Shown piece by piece: positions 45,943-54,528 of a stretch of DNA of 64,000 bases (the first letter of the stretch is position 1; each line of letters begins with the position of its first letter). The position numbers were made by a program, and so were the translations under genes. Location: assembly GCF_002094305.1 (NCBI RefSeq), contig NZ_LWTX01000001.1, positions 682,001 through 746,000 of the forward strand. Direction: 5' to 3'. The notes below the pieces were generated by a model, which saw nothing but the letters and a program-made list of their open reading frames with translations, made no database searches and was not told where the DNA came from. The DNA comes from Prescottella equi. Its GTDB lineage: Bacteria; Actinomycetota; Actinomycetes; Mycobacteriales; Mycobacteriaceae.

Positions 45943-46161
45943 ATGACCCCACCCAGCGACACCACCGGCGATCTCCCTGCCGGGATCGGGCGTCCGGCTA
46001 CCCGGGCGCTCGCGCAAGCCGGCATCACCACGCTGCAGGCCGTCGCGCAGCACTCGGCGAAGGATCTCCTCGCGCTCCACGGCGTCGGTCCCAAAGCGCT
46101 CCGGGTGTTGACCGACTCGCTGGGCGAGCGCGGTCTCGGCTTCCGAACCGACAACGCCTAG
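45943..46161 (+). CDS. Small helix-hairpin-helix domain protein
   Basis: 72 residues. The whole chain fits a helix-hairpin-helix fold: LPAGIGRPATRALAQAGI, then DLLALHGVGPKALRVLTDSL. Such stand-alone proteins resemble the C-terminal domain of RNA polymerase alpha or DNA-binding HhH modules. ATG 45943 is supported by the -10 box 7 bases upstream. The gene diverges from the flavin reductase gene and its end overlaps the convergent pentapeptide gene by 4 bases. Function unknown. Confidence 0.78.
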   Translation: MTPPSDTTGDLPAGIGRPATRALAQAGITTLQAVAQHSAKDLLALHGVGPKALRVLTDSLGERGLGFRTDNA

Positions 46162-46943
46162 CGCGTGGCGTGCCCGGGCGGTGACTCGGGGTCGAGTGGC
46201 ATGGTCTCCGCGGTCCCCGCCTGCACTGCGCGCCCGTAACGCCCGAGGTAGTCACTTTCGAGGTCGTCGGCGTACGCCTGACCCGGCCAGCTGTCGGGCA
46301 GGGGACGGCCGCCGTGGGTGCACCGGATTCGGCGCGCGGGTCCGAGCTCGGGCACGGTGCCCCGGAAGTCGCAGCGGTCGAAGGTCGTGAGCGCCGAGAA
46401 CGTGGTGTCGGCGAATGTGCACTCGACGAAGCGGCCGCCCACCAGCTTCGCGTCGGTGAGGTCTGCTCCGCGGAACGTGCACCGCTCGAACACGGTGTTC
46501 TCTCCGAGTGTGAGTTTGCGCATCGATGCGCCCGTGAAGTCGCAGTCGGTCAATCGCCGCCCGATCCGTGCCCGCGTCAGGCGCGCCGATCTGAAACTGC
46601 ACCTTGCGAAGAATCGGTCGAACGTGCTGCCCGACGCGGAGATTCCGTCGAAGCGGCTGTCGCTCACCTCGGTCTCGACGAAGTGGAGGGTTCCTCGGGC
46701 GTAGCTCAGGTCGAGCCGCTCGAGCGCGAGGTACTTGATCGAGAGCGGGTATCCGCGAGCCATTTTCACGCCGCGCAGGTCCACACGACCGTCGTCGGTT
46801 CCGAACGGGGACGTGATCTCGTGTGTGCGTCCCACGAATCCGGCCTGATCGACGAACTGGCGCGCGAGCTGGGCTGTGGTCTCGGAACTCCACCTCCCGC
46901 GCAGCGATGCGGCACTCGCCGCGCTGTGCTTGTCGGTCGTCAC
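46158..46943 (-). CDS. Pentapeptide-repeat protein
   Basis: 261 residues from GTG 46943. Repeats of the A(D/N)LXX kind run through the middle (for example RLTDCDFTGASMRKLTL, ERCTFRGADLTDAKLVGG, FDRCDFRG), predicting a right-handed beta helix. Some members of this fold mimic DNA and protect gyrase, but many have no known role. A TACAGT box 6 bases before the GTG suggests a leaderless mRNA. It is transcribed after the sulfate assimilation operon but from its own promoter. Confidence 0.82.
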   Translation of the reverse strand: MTTDKHSAASAASLRGRWSSETTAQLARQFVDQAGFVGRTHEITSPFGTDDGRVDLRGVKMARGYPLSIKYLALERLDLSYARGTLHFVETEVSDSRFDGISASGSTFDRFFARCSFRSARLTRARIGRRLTDCDFTGASMRKLTLGENTVFERCTFRGADLTDAKLVGGRFVECTFADTTFSALTTFDRCDFRGTVPELGPARRIRCTHGGRPLPDSWPGQAYADDLESDYLGRYGRAVQAGTAETMPLDPESPPGHATR

Positions 46944-46959
46944 CGACTCACTGTAAACG

Positions 46960-47727
46960 TCAGGCGGAGAGTCGCCACGAGTCCGCTGCGCCGAGGGCGG
47001 TCCGGTACCGATCGAGCGCAACTTCGGCGACGTTCCGGTGTGCGCCGATCGTCTCGGCGAACACGACGTCGGGAGCGGCGTCGAGTGCGGCTGCGCCGAG
47101 ACGGTCGGTGAGGCGTCCCGGCGCCAGGAACCACGGGGCGATCACGATGCGCTCGACCCCTCGCGAGCGCAGCTGTGAGATCGCCTGTCCGACGGTCGGT
47201 TCGGCGGAGGTTGCGAAGCAGGCGGCCGTCGCCCACAGGTTGCCGTCGGCGAGGACGCCGGCCAGTGCGCGGGTGCGATCGTTGGCCCGCGAATCGGACG
47301 AGCCGACCGCGGCGAGCACGACTCCGGCGCGGGTGTCGTCGGTGGCGACACCGGTCTCGGTGATCCGGTCCCGTACCGCGTCGACGAGGCGGCGGTCGTG
47401 GCCCAGGACGTCGGACTGGACGAGCGTCAGCTGCGGGTGCCGTGCGCGGGCAGCGGCCAGGATCCCGGGCAGATCCACGCGGGCATGGAACGCGCTGCCG
47501 AGCAGCAGGGGCACCACCACTGCAGCGGTATGCCCCTCCGCGGCGACGGCGTCGACGACCTGGTCCACCGACGGCGTGTTCAGGTCGAGGAAGCACAACC
47601 GGACGTCGACGTCCGGCCGCTGCGCGCGGATCGCCGCCACGGCAGCCGTGACCACCCGAGCGGATCGGGGATCACGACTGCCGTGTGCGACGGCGATCAG
47701 TGGAGTCACGGTGTCAGACCCGCTCAC
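46960..47727 (-). CDS. sirB: Sirohydrochlorin chelatase (CbiX/SirB family)
   Basis: 255 residues from GTG 47727 (14-base overlap with cysN); a GTG at 47709 just beyond the cysN stop is an equally good start and fits the family N-terminus better (TPLIAVAHGSRDPRSA). The His in VAHGS and the second-domain IVIAPWFLAPGRL are metal-site regions. It inserts iron into sirohydrochlorin to form siroheme, the cofactor of the sulfite reductase encoded at the head of this operon. Confidence 0.9.
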   Translation of the reverse strand: MSGSDTVTPLIAVAHGSRDPRSARVVTAAVAAIRAQRPDVDVRLCFLDLNTPSVDQVVDAVAAEGHTAAVVVPLLLGSAFHARVDLPGILAAARARHPQLTLVQSDVLGHDRRLVDAVRDRITETGVATDDTRAGVVLAAVGSSDSRANDRTRALAGVLADGNLWATAACFATSAEPTVGQAISQLRSRGVERIVIAPWFLAPGRLTDRLGAAALDAAPDVVFAETIGAHRNVAEVALDRYRTALGAADSWRLSA

Positions 47728-49009
47728 CGAGCTCGACCGCGGCGATGGCGTCGCCCACCAGACCGGCCGCGAGCGTGTTGCCGCCGGCGGGATCGATCAG
47801 CAGGAAACTGCCGGTGTGCCGGTTGACGGTGTAGTCGTCGGCCACGATCGGTTCCGCGACACGCACCGAGATCTTGCCGATCTCGTTGAGCTCGAGGGTT
47901 TCCGGGGACAGCTCCGACGTCAGTTCCTGCTCGTCGAGGCGCTCGACGAGCGCGCCGACGATGGCCTGCGTGGTGCGGGTGCCGTGCTTGAGCAGCAGGC
48001 GTGCGCCCGGACGAAGCGGCTTCTCGGCGAGCCAGCACACGGTGGCGTCGAACTGGTCGATCGGCTCCGGCGCGCCGGACGGCGCCGCGATGGTGTCGCC
48101 GCGGGAGACGTCGACGTCGTCGGCGAGCACCAGCGTCACGCTGCGGCCCGCGTGCGCGACGTCGAGTTCGCCGTCGGCGGTGTCGATGCGGGTGACCGTC
48201 GTCCGGGTACCGGAAGGCAGGATCACCACCTCGTCGCCGGGCACCACCGAACCGGCCGCCACCTGACCGGCGTAGCCGCGGTAGTCGGGGAACTCGGCGG
48301 TGCGCGGACGGATCACGTACTGCACGGGGAACCGCAGACCCACGGCGTGCTTGCCCTCGTTGTCGCTGTCCACGGGCACCGATTCGAGATGCTCGATCAG
48401 CGTCGGCCCGTCGTAGTACGGCGTGTTGTCCGACGCCACGGCGACGTTGTCGCCGTGTAGCGCGGACACCGGGATCGCCTGGACGTCGGCGTCGTCCCAG
48501 CCGAGAGATCCGGTCAGCGAACGGAACTCGGCCGTGATGTCGGCGAACACCTGCGCCGGATCCTCGACGAGGTCGATCTTGTTGACCGCCAGCACCAGTC
48601 GCGGCACTCCGAGCAGCGCCAGCACCGCGGCGTGCTTACGGGTCTGCGAGATGACGCCCTTGCGCGCGTCCACCAGGAGGATCACCAACTGCGCGGTGGA
48701 CGCGCCCGACACGGTGTTGCGGGTGTACTGCACGTGGCCCGGGGTGTCGGCCAGCACGAACGAGCGGCGCGGTGTCGCGAAGTAGCGATATGCGACGTCG
48801 ATCGTGATGCCCTGCTCGCGCTCGGCACGCAGGCCGTCGACGAGTAGCGACAGGTCGGGGGTGGACAGGCCCTTGTCGACCGACGCGCGGGTGACGGCGT
48901 CGATCTGGTCGGCCAGAACGGATTTGGTGTCGTACAGCAGCCGGCCCACGAGAGTGGACTTGCCGTCGTCGACGCTGCCCGCGGTAGCGAGTCGTAGCAG
49001 GTCGCTCAT
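47714..49009 (-). CDS. cysN: Sulfate adenylyltransferase subunit 1 (GTPase)
   Basis: 431 residues. GTPase motifs: ATAGSVDDGKSTLVGRLL, DTPGHVQYTRN and NKIDLVEDP. The EF-Tu-like domains II and III follow. With CysD it activates sulfate to APS, driven by GTP hydrolysis. Unlike many actinobacterial CysNC fusions it stops without an APS kinase domain. It starts 3 bases after the cysD stop. Confidence 0.96.
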   Translation of the reverse strand: MSDLLRLATAGSVDDGKSTLVGRLLYDTKSVLADQIDAVTRASVDKGLSTPDLSLLVDGLRAEREQGITIDVAYRYFATPRRSFVLADTPGHVQYTRNTVSGASTAQLVILLVDARKGVISQTRKHAAVLALLGVPRLVLAVNKIDLVEDPAQVFADITAEFRSLTGSLGWDDADVQAIPVSALHGDNVAVASDNTPYYDGPTLIEHLESVPVDSDNEGKHAVGLRFPVQYVIRPRTAEFPDYRGYAGQVAAGSVVPGDEVVILPSGTRTTVTRIDTADGELDVAHAGRSVTLVLADDVDVSRGDTIAAPSGAPEPIDQFDATVCWLAEKPLRPGARLLLKHGTRTTQAIVGALVERLDEQELTSELSPETLELNEIGKISVRVAEPIVADDYTVNRHTGSFLLIDPAGGNTLAAGLVGDAIAAVELGERV

Positions 49010-49011
49010 GA

Positions 49012-49953
49012 TCAGAAGTAGCCCTCTCGCTTGCGGTCTTCCATGGCCGCTTCGGAAACTCGGTCGTCGCCGCGGGTGGCGCCGCGCTCGGTGAGCCGGG
49101 ACGCCGCGACCTCGGCCAGGATGGCCTCGTTGTCGGCGGCCTCGGACAGCACCGCGCCGGTGGTGGATCCGTCACCGACGGTGCGGTAGCGGACCGACAG
49201 CGTCTGCAGCTCTTCGCCTTCGGCCGGGCCACCCCACACGCCCGGGGTCATCCACATGCCGTCGCGCTGGTACACCGGACGCTGGTGGGCGTAGTAGATG
49301 CTCGCCAGTTCGACGTTGTCCCGCGCGATGTAGCGCCAGATGTCGAGTTCGGTGAAGTTGCTCAACGGGAAGACGCGGACCTGCTCGCCGGGGGAATGCC
49401 GGCCGTTGTACAGGTTCCACAGCTCGGGACGCTGACGCTTGGGGTCCCACTGCCCGAACGCGTTGCGCAGCGAGAAGATCCGCTCCTTGGCGCGGGCCCG
49501 CTCCTCGTCACGGCGCGCTCCGCCGAACACGGCGTCGAAGCGGTGCTCGGCGATCGCGTCGAGCAGCGGCACGGTCTGCAGCGGGTTGCGGATCCCGTCG
49601 GGGCGCTCGGTGAGGCGGCCGTCGGCGAGGTAGTCCTCCACCTTGGCCACGTGCAGGCGCAGGTTGTACTTCGCGACGACGTGGTCGCGGAAGTCCAGCA
49701 CCTCCGGCAGGTTGTGTCCGGTGTCGACGTGCAGCAGCGCGAACGGCAGCGGGGCCGGCCAGAACGCCTTGATCGCCAGGTGCAGCAGCACCGTCGAGTC
49801 CTTGCCGCCCGAGAACAGGATCACGGGCCGCTCGAACTCGCCGGCCACCTCACGGAAGATGTGGATGGCCTCGGACTCGAGGGCGTCGAGGGTGTCGAAC
49901 TTGTTGCCGTCGAGCTGAAGCCGCGGCTCGGGGAGGGAGATGTCGATGGTCAT
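49012..49953 (-). CDS. cysD: Sulfate adenylyltransferase subunit 2
   Basis: 313 residues from ATG 49953, overlapping the cysH stop by 4 bases. The PP-loop is VILFSGGKDSTVLLHLA and the family end is SEAAMEDRKREGYF. CysD carries the catalytic site that adenylates sulfate with ATP. It is part of the five-gene sulfate reduction operon. Confidence 0.97.
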   Translation of the reverse strand: MTIDISLPEPRLQLDGNKFDTLDALESEAIHIFREVAGEFERPVILFSGGKDSTVLLHLAIKAFWPAPLPFALLHVDTGHNLPEVLDFRDHVVAKYNLRLHVAKVEDYLADGRLTERPDGIRNPLQTVPLLDAIAEHRFDAVFGGARRDEERARAKERIFSLRNAFGQWDPKRQRPELWNLYNGRHSPGEQVRVFPLSNFTELDIWRYIARDNVELASIYYAHQRPVYQRDGMWMTPGVWGGPAEGEELQTLSVRYRTVGDGSTTGAVLSEAADNEAILAEVAASRLTERGATRGDDRVSEAAMEDRKREGYF

Positions 49954-50693
49954 GAGGCGTGCAACCCGCATTCTGTCTTGGCCGAACCGGCCCACCGACC
50001 GCTGCGCGGATCGGCGCCGGGGAGAGGTTTGACGGTGCACGGAGCGCACCCGATGGAGGGATACCCCTCGTCGACGAGCGGATTCACCAGGATCGAGTGC
50101 TCGTCGATGTACGCCTGCATGTCGTCGTCCGACCATGCAGCGATGGGATTGATCTTCACCAGTCCGAACGCCTCGTCGAACGAGATCAACGGCGCGTTCG
50201 CCCGGGTGGGGGCCTCGACCCGGCGGATGCCGGTGACCCACGCCCGGTAGTTCTTCAGCGTCGCCTTCAGCGGCGCGACCTTGCGCAGCGCGCAGCAGCG
50301 GTTGGGCTCGCGGGCGAACAGGTCCTTGCCCTCGGCCGCGTCCTGCTCGGCGACCGAGACGTCGGTCTGTGCGTTGATGACGTTGACGCCGTACACCTGC
50401 TCCACCGCGTCACGGGTGCCGATGGTCTCGGGGAAGTGGTATCCGGTCTCGAGGAAGAGCACGTCCACGCCCGGATGGACCTGTGCGGCAAGGTGAACCA
50501 GCACGCCGTCCTGCATGTTCGACGCGACGATGTAGCTGTTGCGATACCCCGTCGCTTCGCTCGCCCCGGCCCCGAACGTGTCCTCGGTCCACTGCAGCAA
50601 TTCCCGCGCGGACGCGCCGTCCAGCTCCGCTGCGCCCTGCGCGGCAAGTGCCCGGAGCTCGTCCTGGGTTGCCGTGGTGATGTCGATCGTCAA
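49950..50693 (-). CDS. cysH: Adenylylsulfate (APS) reductase, Fe-S type
   Basis: 247 residues from TTG 50693, which overlaps the nirA stop (TTGA) and has GAGGGGG upstream. Cys pairs NRCCALRK and GCAPC are the [4Fe-4S] ligands of APS reductases, and the catalytic Cys is in KTECGLH. The cluster means APS rather than PAPS is the likely substrate, which fits the absence of an APS kinase in this operon. Product: sulfite. Confidence 0.95.
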   Translation of the reverse strand: MTIDITTATQDELRALAAQGAAELDGASARELLQWTEDTFGAGASEATGYRNSYIVASNMQDGVLVHLAAQVHPGVDVLFLETGYHFPETIGTRDAVEQVYGVNVINAQTDVSVAEQDAAEGKDLFAREPNRCCALRKVAPLKATLKNYRAWVTGIRRVEAPTRANAPLISFDEAFGLVKINPIAAWSDDDMQAYIDEHSILVNPLVDEGYPSIGCAPCTVKPLPGADPRSGRWAGSAKTECGLHAS

Positions 50694-52399
50694 CGCAAAT
50701 CCCCCTCGTCTGCTCGAACTGCCCACTGTGCGAAGCGTTCACCCTCGTTGCGGTGCTTCACGAAGTTGCGCACCACCCGGTCGATGTAGTCGCCGAGTTC
50801 GGCGCTGGTCACCTTGTGCTGGCGCAGCTTCCGGCCGAAGGCGCTGTCCAGGCCGAGGCTGCCGCCCAGGTGCACCTGGAAACCCTCGATCTGGTTGCCC
50901 TCGCCGTCGTCGACCAACTGGCCCTTGAACCCGATATCGGCGATCTGGGACCGGCCGCACGAGTTGGGGCAGCCGTTGATGTTGATCGTGATCGGGACGT
51001 CCAACTGGGCATTGATGTCCGCGAGCCGCTCCTCGAGTTCCGGCGCGAGCACCTGCGAGCGCTTGCGGGTCTCCACGAACGACAGCTTGCAGAATTCGAT
51101 ACCACTGCAGGCCAGCAGGTTCCGACGCCAGTGCGACGGCCGGGCGTGCAGGCCGAGGGGCTGCAGTTCGGCGATCAGTTCCTCGACCTTGTCGTCGGGC
51201 ACGTCGAGCACGATCAGCTTCTGGTACGGCGTGAAGCGGATGCGGTCGGAGCCGACCGCCTCGGCCGCGGCGGCGACCTTGGTCAGGATGGTGCCCGACA
51301 CGCGGCCGGCGATGGGGGAGAACCCGATCGCGTTGAGGCCGTTGCGCAGCTTCTGGACGCCGATGTGGTCGATCGGGCGCTCGGGCTTCTCCGGCGCGGG
51401 GCCGTCGATGAGGGGCCTCTTCAGGTACTCCTGTTCGAGAACTTCCCTGAACTTCTCGATGCCCCAGTCCTTGATCAGGAACTTCAGCCGCGCCTTCGCG
51501 CGCAGCCGGCGGTAGCCGTAGTCGCGGAAGATCGAGACCACGGCCTCCCACACGTCCGGGACCTCGTCGAGCGGCACCCACACGCCGACGCGCTGCGCCA
51601 GCATCGGATTCGTCGACAGGCCGCCGCCCACCCACAGGTCCAGGCCCGGACCGTGCTCGGGGTGGTTCACGCCCACGAACGCGACGTCGTTGATCTCGTG
51701 CACCACGTCCTGCTGCCCGGAGATCGCGGTCTTGAACTTGCGCGGCAGGTTCGAGTACTCGGGATCGCCGATGTAGCGGCGGACGATCGCGTCGATCGCC
51801 GGGGTCGGGTCGAGGATCTCGTCGAACGACTCGCCGGCCAGCGGGGATCCGAGCACGACGCGAGGGCAGTCGCCGCACGCCTCGGTGGTCCCGAGACCGA
51901 CGGCCTCGAGCCGCTGCCAGATCTCGGGGACGTTCTCGATCTCGATCCAGTGGTACTGGACGTTCTCGCGGTCCGAGAGGTCGGCGGTGTCGCGGGCGAA
52001 CTCGGTCGAGAGTTCGCCGATCGTGCGCAACTGCGCGGCGGTGAGGGCGCCGGCGTCGCACCGCACCCGCATCATGAAGTACTTCGCCTCGAGCAGGTCG
52101 ATGTTCTCGTCACCCGTGAAGGTGCCGTCGTAGCCCTCCTCGCGCTGCGTGTACAGGCCCCACCAGCGCATGCGGCCGCGCAGGTCGGCCTTGTCGATGC
52201 TGTCAAAACCCTGCTTCGAGTAGATGTTCTCGATGCGCGTGCGGACGTTGAGCGGGTTGTCGTCCTTCTTGATCTGCTCGTTCGCGTTGAGCGGCTCGCG
52301 GTAGCCGAGGGCCCACTGGCCCTCGGAGACACGCTTTTTCGGACGCGCGGTGCGCGCCGGCGGGCTCACGGCAGATTCGGCGTCGGTGGTCGACGTCAT
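50690..52399 (-). CDS. sirA: Ferredoxin-dependent sulfite reductase (SirA/NirA type)
   Basis: 569 residues from ATG 52399 (AGGAG upstream). Two ferredoxin-like/siroheme domains. The siroheme and [4Fe-4S] Cys ligands are ACSGIEFCKLS and NGCPNSCGRSQ. Mycobacterial NirA orthologues reduce sulfite to sulfide with ferredoxin; RMRWWGLYTQR contains the Tyr and EACGDCPR the Cys region near the active site in that group. It leads the sirA-cysH-cysD-cysN-sirB operon and is preceded by a polycysteine leader ORF. Confidence 0.95.
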   Translation of the reverse strand: MTSTTDAESAVSPPARTARPKKRVSEGQWALGYREPLNANEQIKKDDNPLNVRTRIENIYSKQGFDSIDKADLRGRMRWWGLYTQREEGYDGTFTGDENIDLLEAKYFMMRVRCDAGALTAAQLRTIGELSTEFARDTADLSDRENVQYHWIEIENVPEIWQRLEAVGLGTTEACGDCPRVVLGSPLAGESFDEILDPTPAIDAIVRRYIGDPEYSNLPRKFKTAISGQQDVVHEINDVAFVGVNHPEHGPGLDLWVGGGLSTNPMLAQRVGVWVPLDEVPDVWEAVVSIFRDYGYRRLRAKARLKFLIKDWGIEKFREVLEQEYLKRPLIDGPAPEKPERPIDHIGVQKLRNGLNAIGFSPIAGRVSGTILTKVAAAAEAVGSDRIRFTPYQKLIVLDVPDDKVEELIAELQPLGLHARPSHWRRNLLACSGIEFCKLSFVETRKRSQVLAPELEERLADINAQLDVPITININGCPNSCGRSQIADIGFKGQLVDDGEGNQIEGFQVHLGGSLGLDSAFGRKLRQHKVTSAELGDYIDRVVRNFVKHRNEGERFAQWAVRADEGDLR

Positions 52400-52562
52400 G
52401 GGTGCTCCTGAATTTCGTGAATCTCACGGTGCACCGGTCGAAGACAGGGAGAGGAGGGCTGCTTCCTCGCGGGGTCGTCCTCGGCCGGCCGGGTTACGGG
52501 CCTAACGGGGGGAGACGAACGCAGGCGAGCGCCGCTGCTTCAGGGCAGGGAAACGCTGGCCG
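52400..52562 (-). other. Leader between the polycysteine ORF and sirA
   Basis: 163 transcribed bases on the reverse strand, with C-rich stretches (for example CTCCCCCCGTTAGG, about 52501-52514) and GC-rich inverted repeats near 52470-52505. A candidate attenuation region; I cannot define a single terminator by eye. Confidence 0.4.
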
Positions 52563-52652
52563 CTACACGCCGCAGGACAGACAACAACAGCTACAGACAC
52601 GCTTGAGGTCGACGTGGCGCCGCGCCACCAATCGCACCCCGGTATCTGTCAT
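52563..52652 (-). CDS. Leaderless 29-residue polycysteine leader peptide upstream of sirA
   Basis: ATG 52652 to TAG 52563-52565, 29 residues. It begins MTDTGVRLVARRHVDLKR and ends VCSCCCLSCGV, five Cys codons in the last ten. On the reverse strand CAGAAT (52665-52660) lies exactly 7 bases before the ATG, so the ORF is probably leaderless. Comparable polycysteine short ORFs precede sulfur assimilation genes in mycobacteria and respond to cysteine. This is the clearest of the leader ORFs in the window and likely controls sirA-cysH-cysD-cysN-sirB. Confidence 0.85.
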   Translation of the reverse strand: MTDTGVRLVARRHVDLKRVCSCCCLSCGV

Positions 52653-52780
52653 GCGGGCCATTCTGCCACGGGATTTGCCGTCTGCCGACCACCGGGAGCA
52701 TATTTCCCCGAAAATTCCGGGAAATGTCCTGATGGGCGGGCGTTCGTGGCGGCAGATCGGATGGCTGGGACACTGGAGAC

Positions 52781-53980
52781 GTGAGTGGATCAGTGGTCGA
52801 TGTCGAATCGACACGCCTGGAACTTCCCGTGTCGGCGCTCGAAGGAGTGGGGACACGGCCGTTCGGCATCTACGTCCACGTCCCGTTCTGTGCCACGCGG
52901 TGCGGGTACTGCGACTTCAACACCTACACGGCGGGGGAACTCGGCACGTCGGCGTCGCCGCAGTCCTGGCTCGAGGCATTGAAGCGCGAGCTCGCGTCGG
53001 CGGCCGAGATCACCGGCGCTCCGAAGGTCGACACGGTGTTCGTCGGCGGCGGTACGCCCTCGCTCCTCGGCGGCGACGGCCTCGCCGAGGTCCTCGGGGC
53101 GGTACAGGCGAGCTTCGGCCTCGCCGACGGCGCAGAGGTGACCACCGAGTCCAACCCGGAGTCCACGTCGCCGGAGTTCTTCAGCAGGCTGCGCGAGGCG
53201 GGTTTCACGCGGATCTCGCTGGGCATGCAGTCGGCCGCCGAGCACGTGCTGCGCGTGCTCGACCGCACCCACACTCCGGGCCGGGCGGTGGCCGCCGCAC
53301 GTGAGGCGCGGGCCGCCGGGTTCGACCACGTCAACCTCGACCTCATCTACGGCACCCCCGGCGAGACCGATCGCGACCTCGATGCGTCGCTGGACGCGGT
53401 CCTCGGCGCGGGCGTCGACCACGTCTCCGCGTACGCGCTGATCGTCGAGGACGGCACCGCGCTGGCCCGCAGGGTGCGCCGTGGCGAACTGCCCGCACCC
53501 GACGACGACGTCCTGGCCTTCCGCTACGAACGGATCGACGCGCGTCTCGCCGACGCGGGGTTGCACTGGTACGAGGTGTCGAACTGGGCCGCGAACGATG
53601 CGTCGCGCTGCCGCCACAACCTCGGCTACTGGGACGGCGGCGACTGGTGGGGTGCCGGCCCGGGCGCGCACAGCCACGTCGGTGGGGTGCGGTGGTGGAA
53701 CGTCAAGCATCCCGCGCGCTACGCGGACCGGCTGTCGGCGGGGGAACTCCCGGTCGGGGGCAGCGAGACGCTCACCGCCGAGGACGCGCACGTGGAACGC
53801 GTCATGCTGACCGTTCGGCTACGCACCGGGCTGTCGCTGTCGGATCTGGGCGACAGTGAACGCGGTGCCGCCGAGCGGGTGGTGGCGGACGGACTCGCGC
53901 GCGTCGAGGGCGCCCACCTGGTGCTCACCGATCGTGGGCGGCTGCTCGCCGACGCCGTGGTCCGGGACATCCTGGATTGA
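52781..53980 (+). CDS. hemW: Radical SAM heme chaperone HemW (coproporphyrinogen III oxidase-like)
   Basis: 399 residues from GTG 52781. The radical SAM cluster motif is VPFCATRCGYCDF, followed by FVGGGTPSLL. The C-terminal HemW domain includes EVSNWAANDASRCRHNLGYW. Such proteins were long annotated as HemN; most single-copy actinobacterial members act as heme chaperones. A good Shine-Dalgarno is not obvious (GGAGAC just upstream). It lies next to hrcA-dnaJ as in mycobacteria. Confidence 0.9.
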   Translation: MSGSVVDVESTRLELPVSALEGVGTRPFGIYVHVPFCATRCGYCDFNTYTAGELGTSASPQSWLEALKRELASAAEITGAPKVDTVFVGGGTPSLLGGDGLAEVLGAVQASFGLADGAEVTTESNPESTSPEFFSRLREAGFTRISLGMQSAAEHVLRVLDRTHTPGRAVAAAREARAAGFDHVNLDLIYGTPGETDRDLDASLDAVLGAGVDHVSAYALIVEDGTALARRVRRGELPAPDDDVLAFRYERIDARLADAGLHWYEVSNWAANDASRCRHNLGYWDGGDWWGAGPGAHSHVGGVRWWNVKHPARYADRLSAGELPVGGSETLTAEDAHVERVMLTVRLRTGLSLSDLGDSERGAAERVVADGLARVEGAHLVLTDRGRLLADAVVRDILD

Positions 53981-53992
53981 CCCGGGGCCGAC

Positions 53993-54301
53993 CTACTCGG
54001 TCGGTGCCGCGTCGTAGTCGTAGACCCGTGCGTGCAGCACGACGCGGTTGCGCAGGGCCGAGCGCACGGCGTGATGGACGCCGTCCTCGAGGTAGATGGT
54101 CCCCTCCCACAGCACGGCGTGGGGGAACAGGTCGCCGTAGAACGTCGAATCCTCGTCCAGCAGCCGGTCGAGCTGCAACACCCGGGTGGTCGTCACGATC
54201 TCGTCGAGGCGCACCTGCCGCGGCGGTATCTGGGCCCAGTCGCGCAGCGTCAATCCGTGATCCGGATACGGCTTGCCTTCCCTGACACCCTTGAAGATCA
54301 T
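53993..54301 (-). CDS. Conserved actinobacterial protein of unknown function
   Basis: 102 residues from ATG 54301 (GTG 54307 is possible). Sequence starts MIFKGVREGKPYPDHGLTLR and continues with DWAQIPPRQVRLDEIVTTT; no membrane segment. It sits between hemW and hrcA, convergent with hemW, and a protein of similar size and start is encoded beside hrcA in M. tuberculosis. I do not recognise a function; the sequence has the feel of a small structured cytosolic protein. Confidence 0.8.
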   Translation of the reverse strand: MIFKGVREGKPYPDHGLTLRDWAQIPPRQVRLDEIVTTTRVLQLDRLLDEDSTFYGDLFPHAVLWEGTIYLEDGVHHAVRSALRNRVVLHARVYDYDAAPTE

Positions 54302-54528
54302 GTTCACCGCCCGTAGTTCTCGACCGTAGGACGGGTCCTGCGGCCCGACCGGTGACCACAGTACGGCCTACGAGGCAATTGTTCCGTGTGCCTCGAATGT
54401 CCGGCGCGGCCTGCGAAGTTCCGTCCGGGCGGGGCCATTAGACTGGGTACCGAGGTGGATCCCGCGCAGGGCGGGATGCACGGCTCCGGGACAACCCGGG
54501 CCGCAGCGCGAAACGGAGGTGGGTGGCG

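Noticed and set aside
54300-54528. Possible CIRCE element near hrcA
   Set aside because: No TTAGCACTC-N9-GAGTGCTAA or close variant was found upstream of hrcA or dnaJ.
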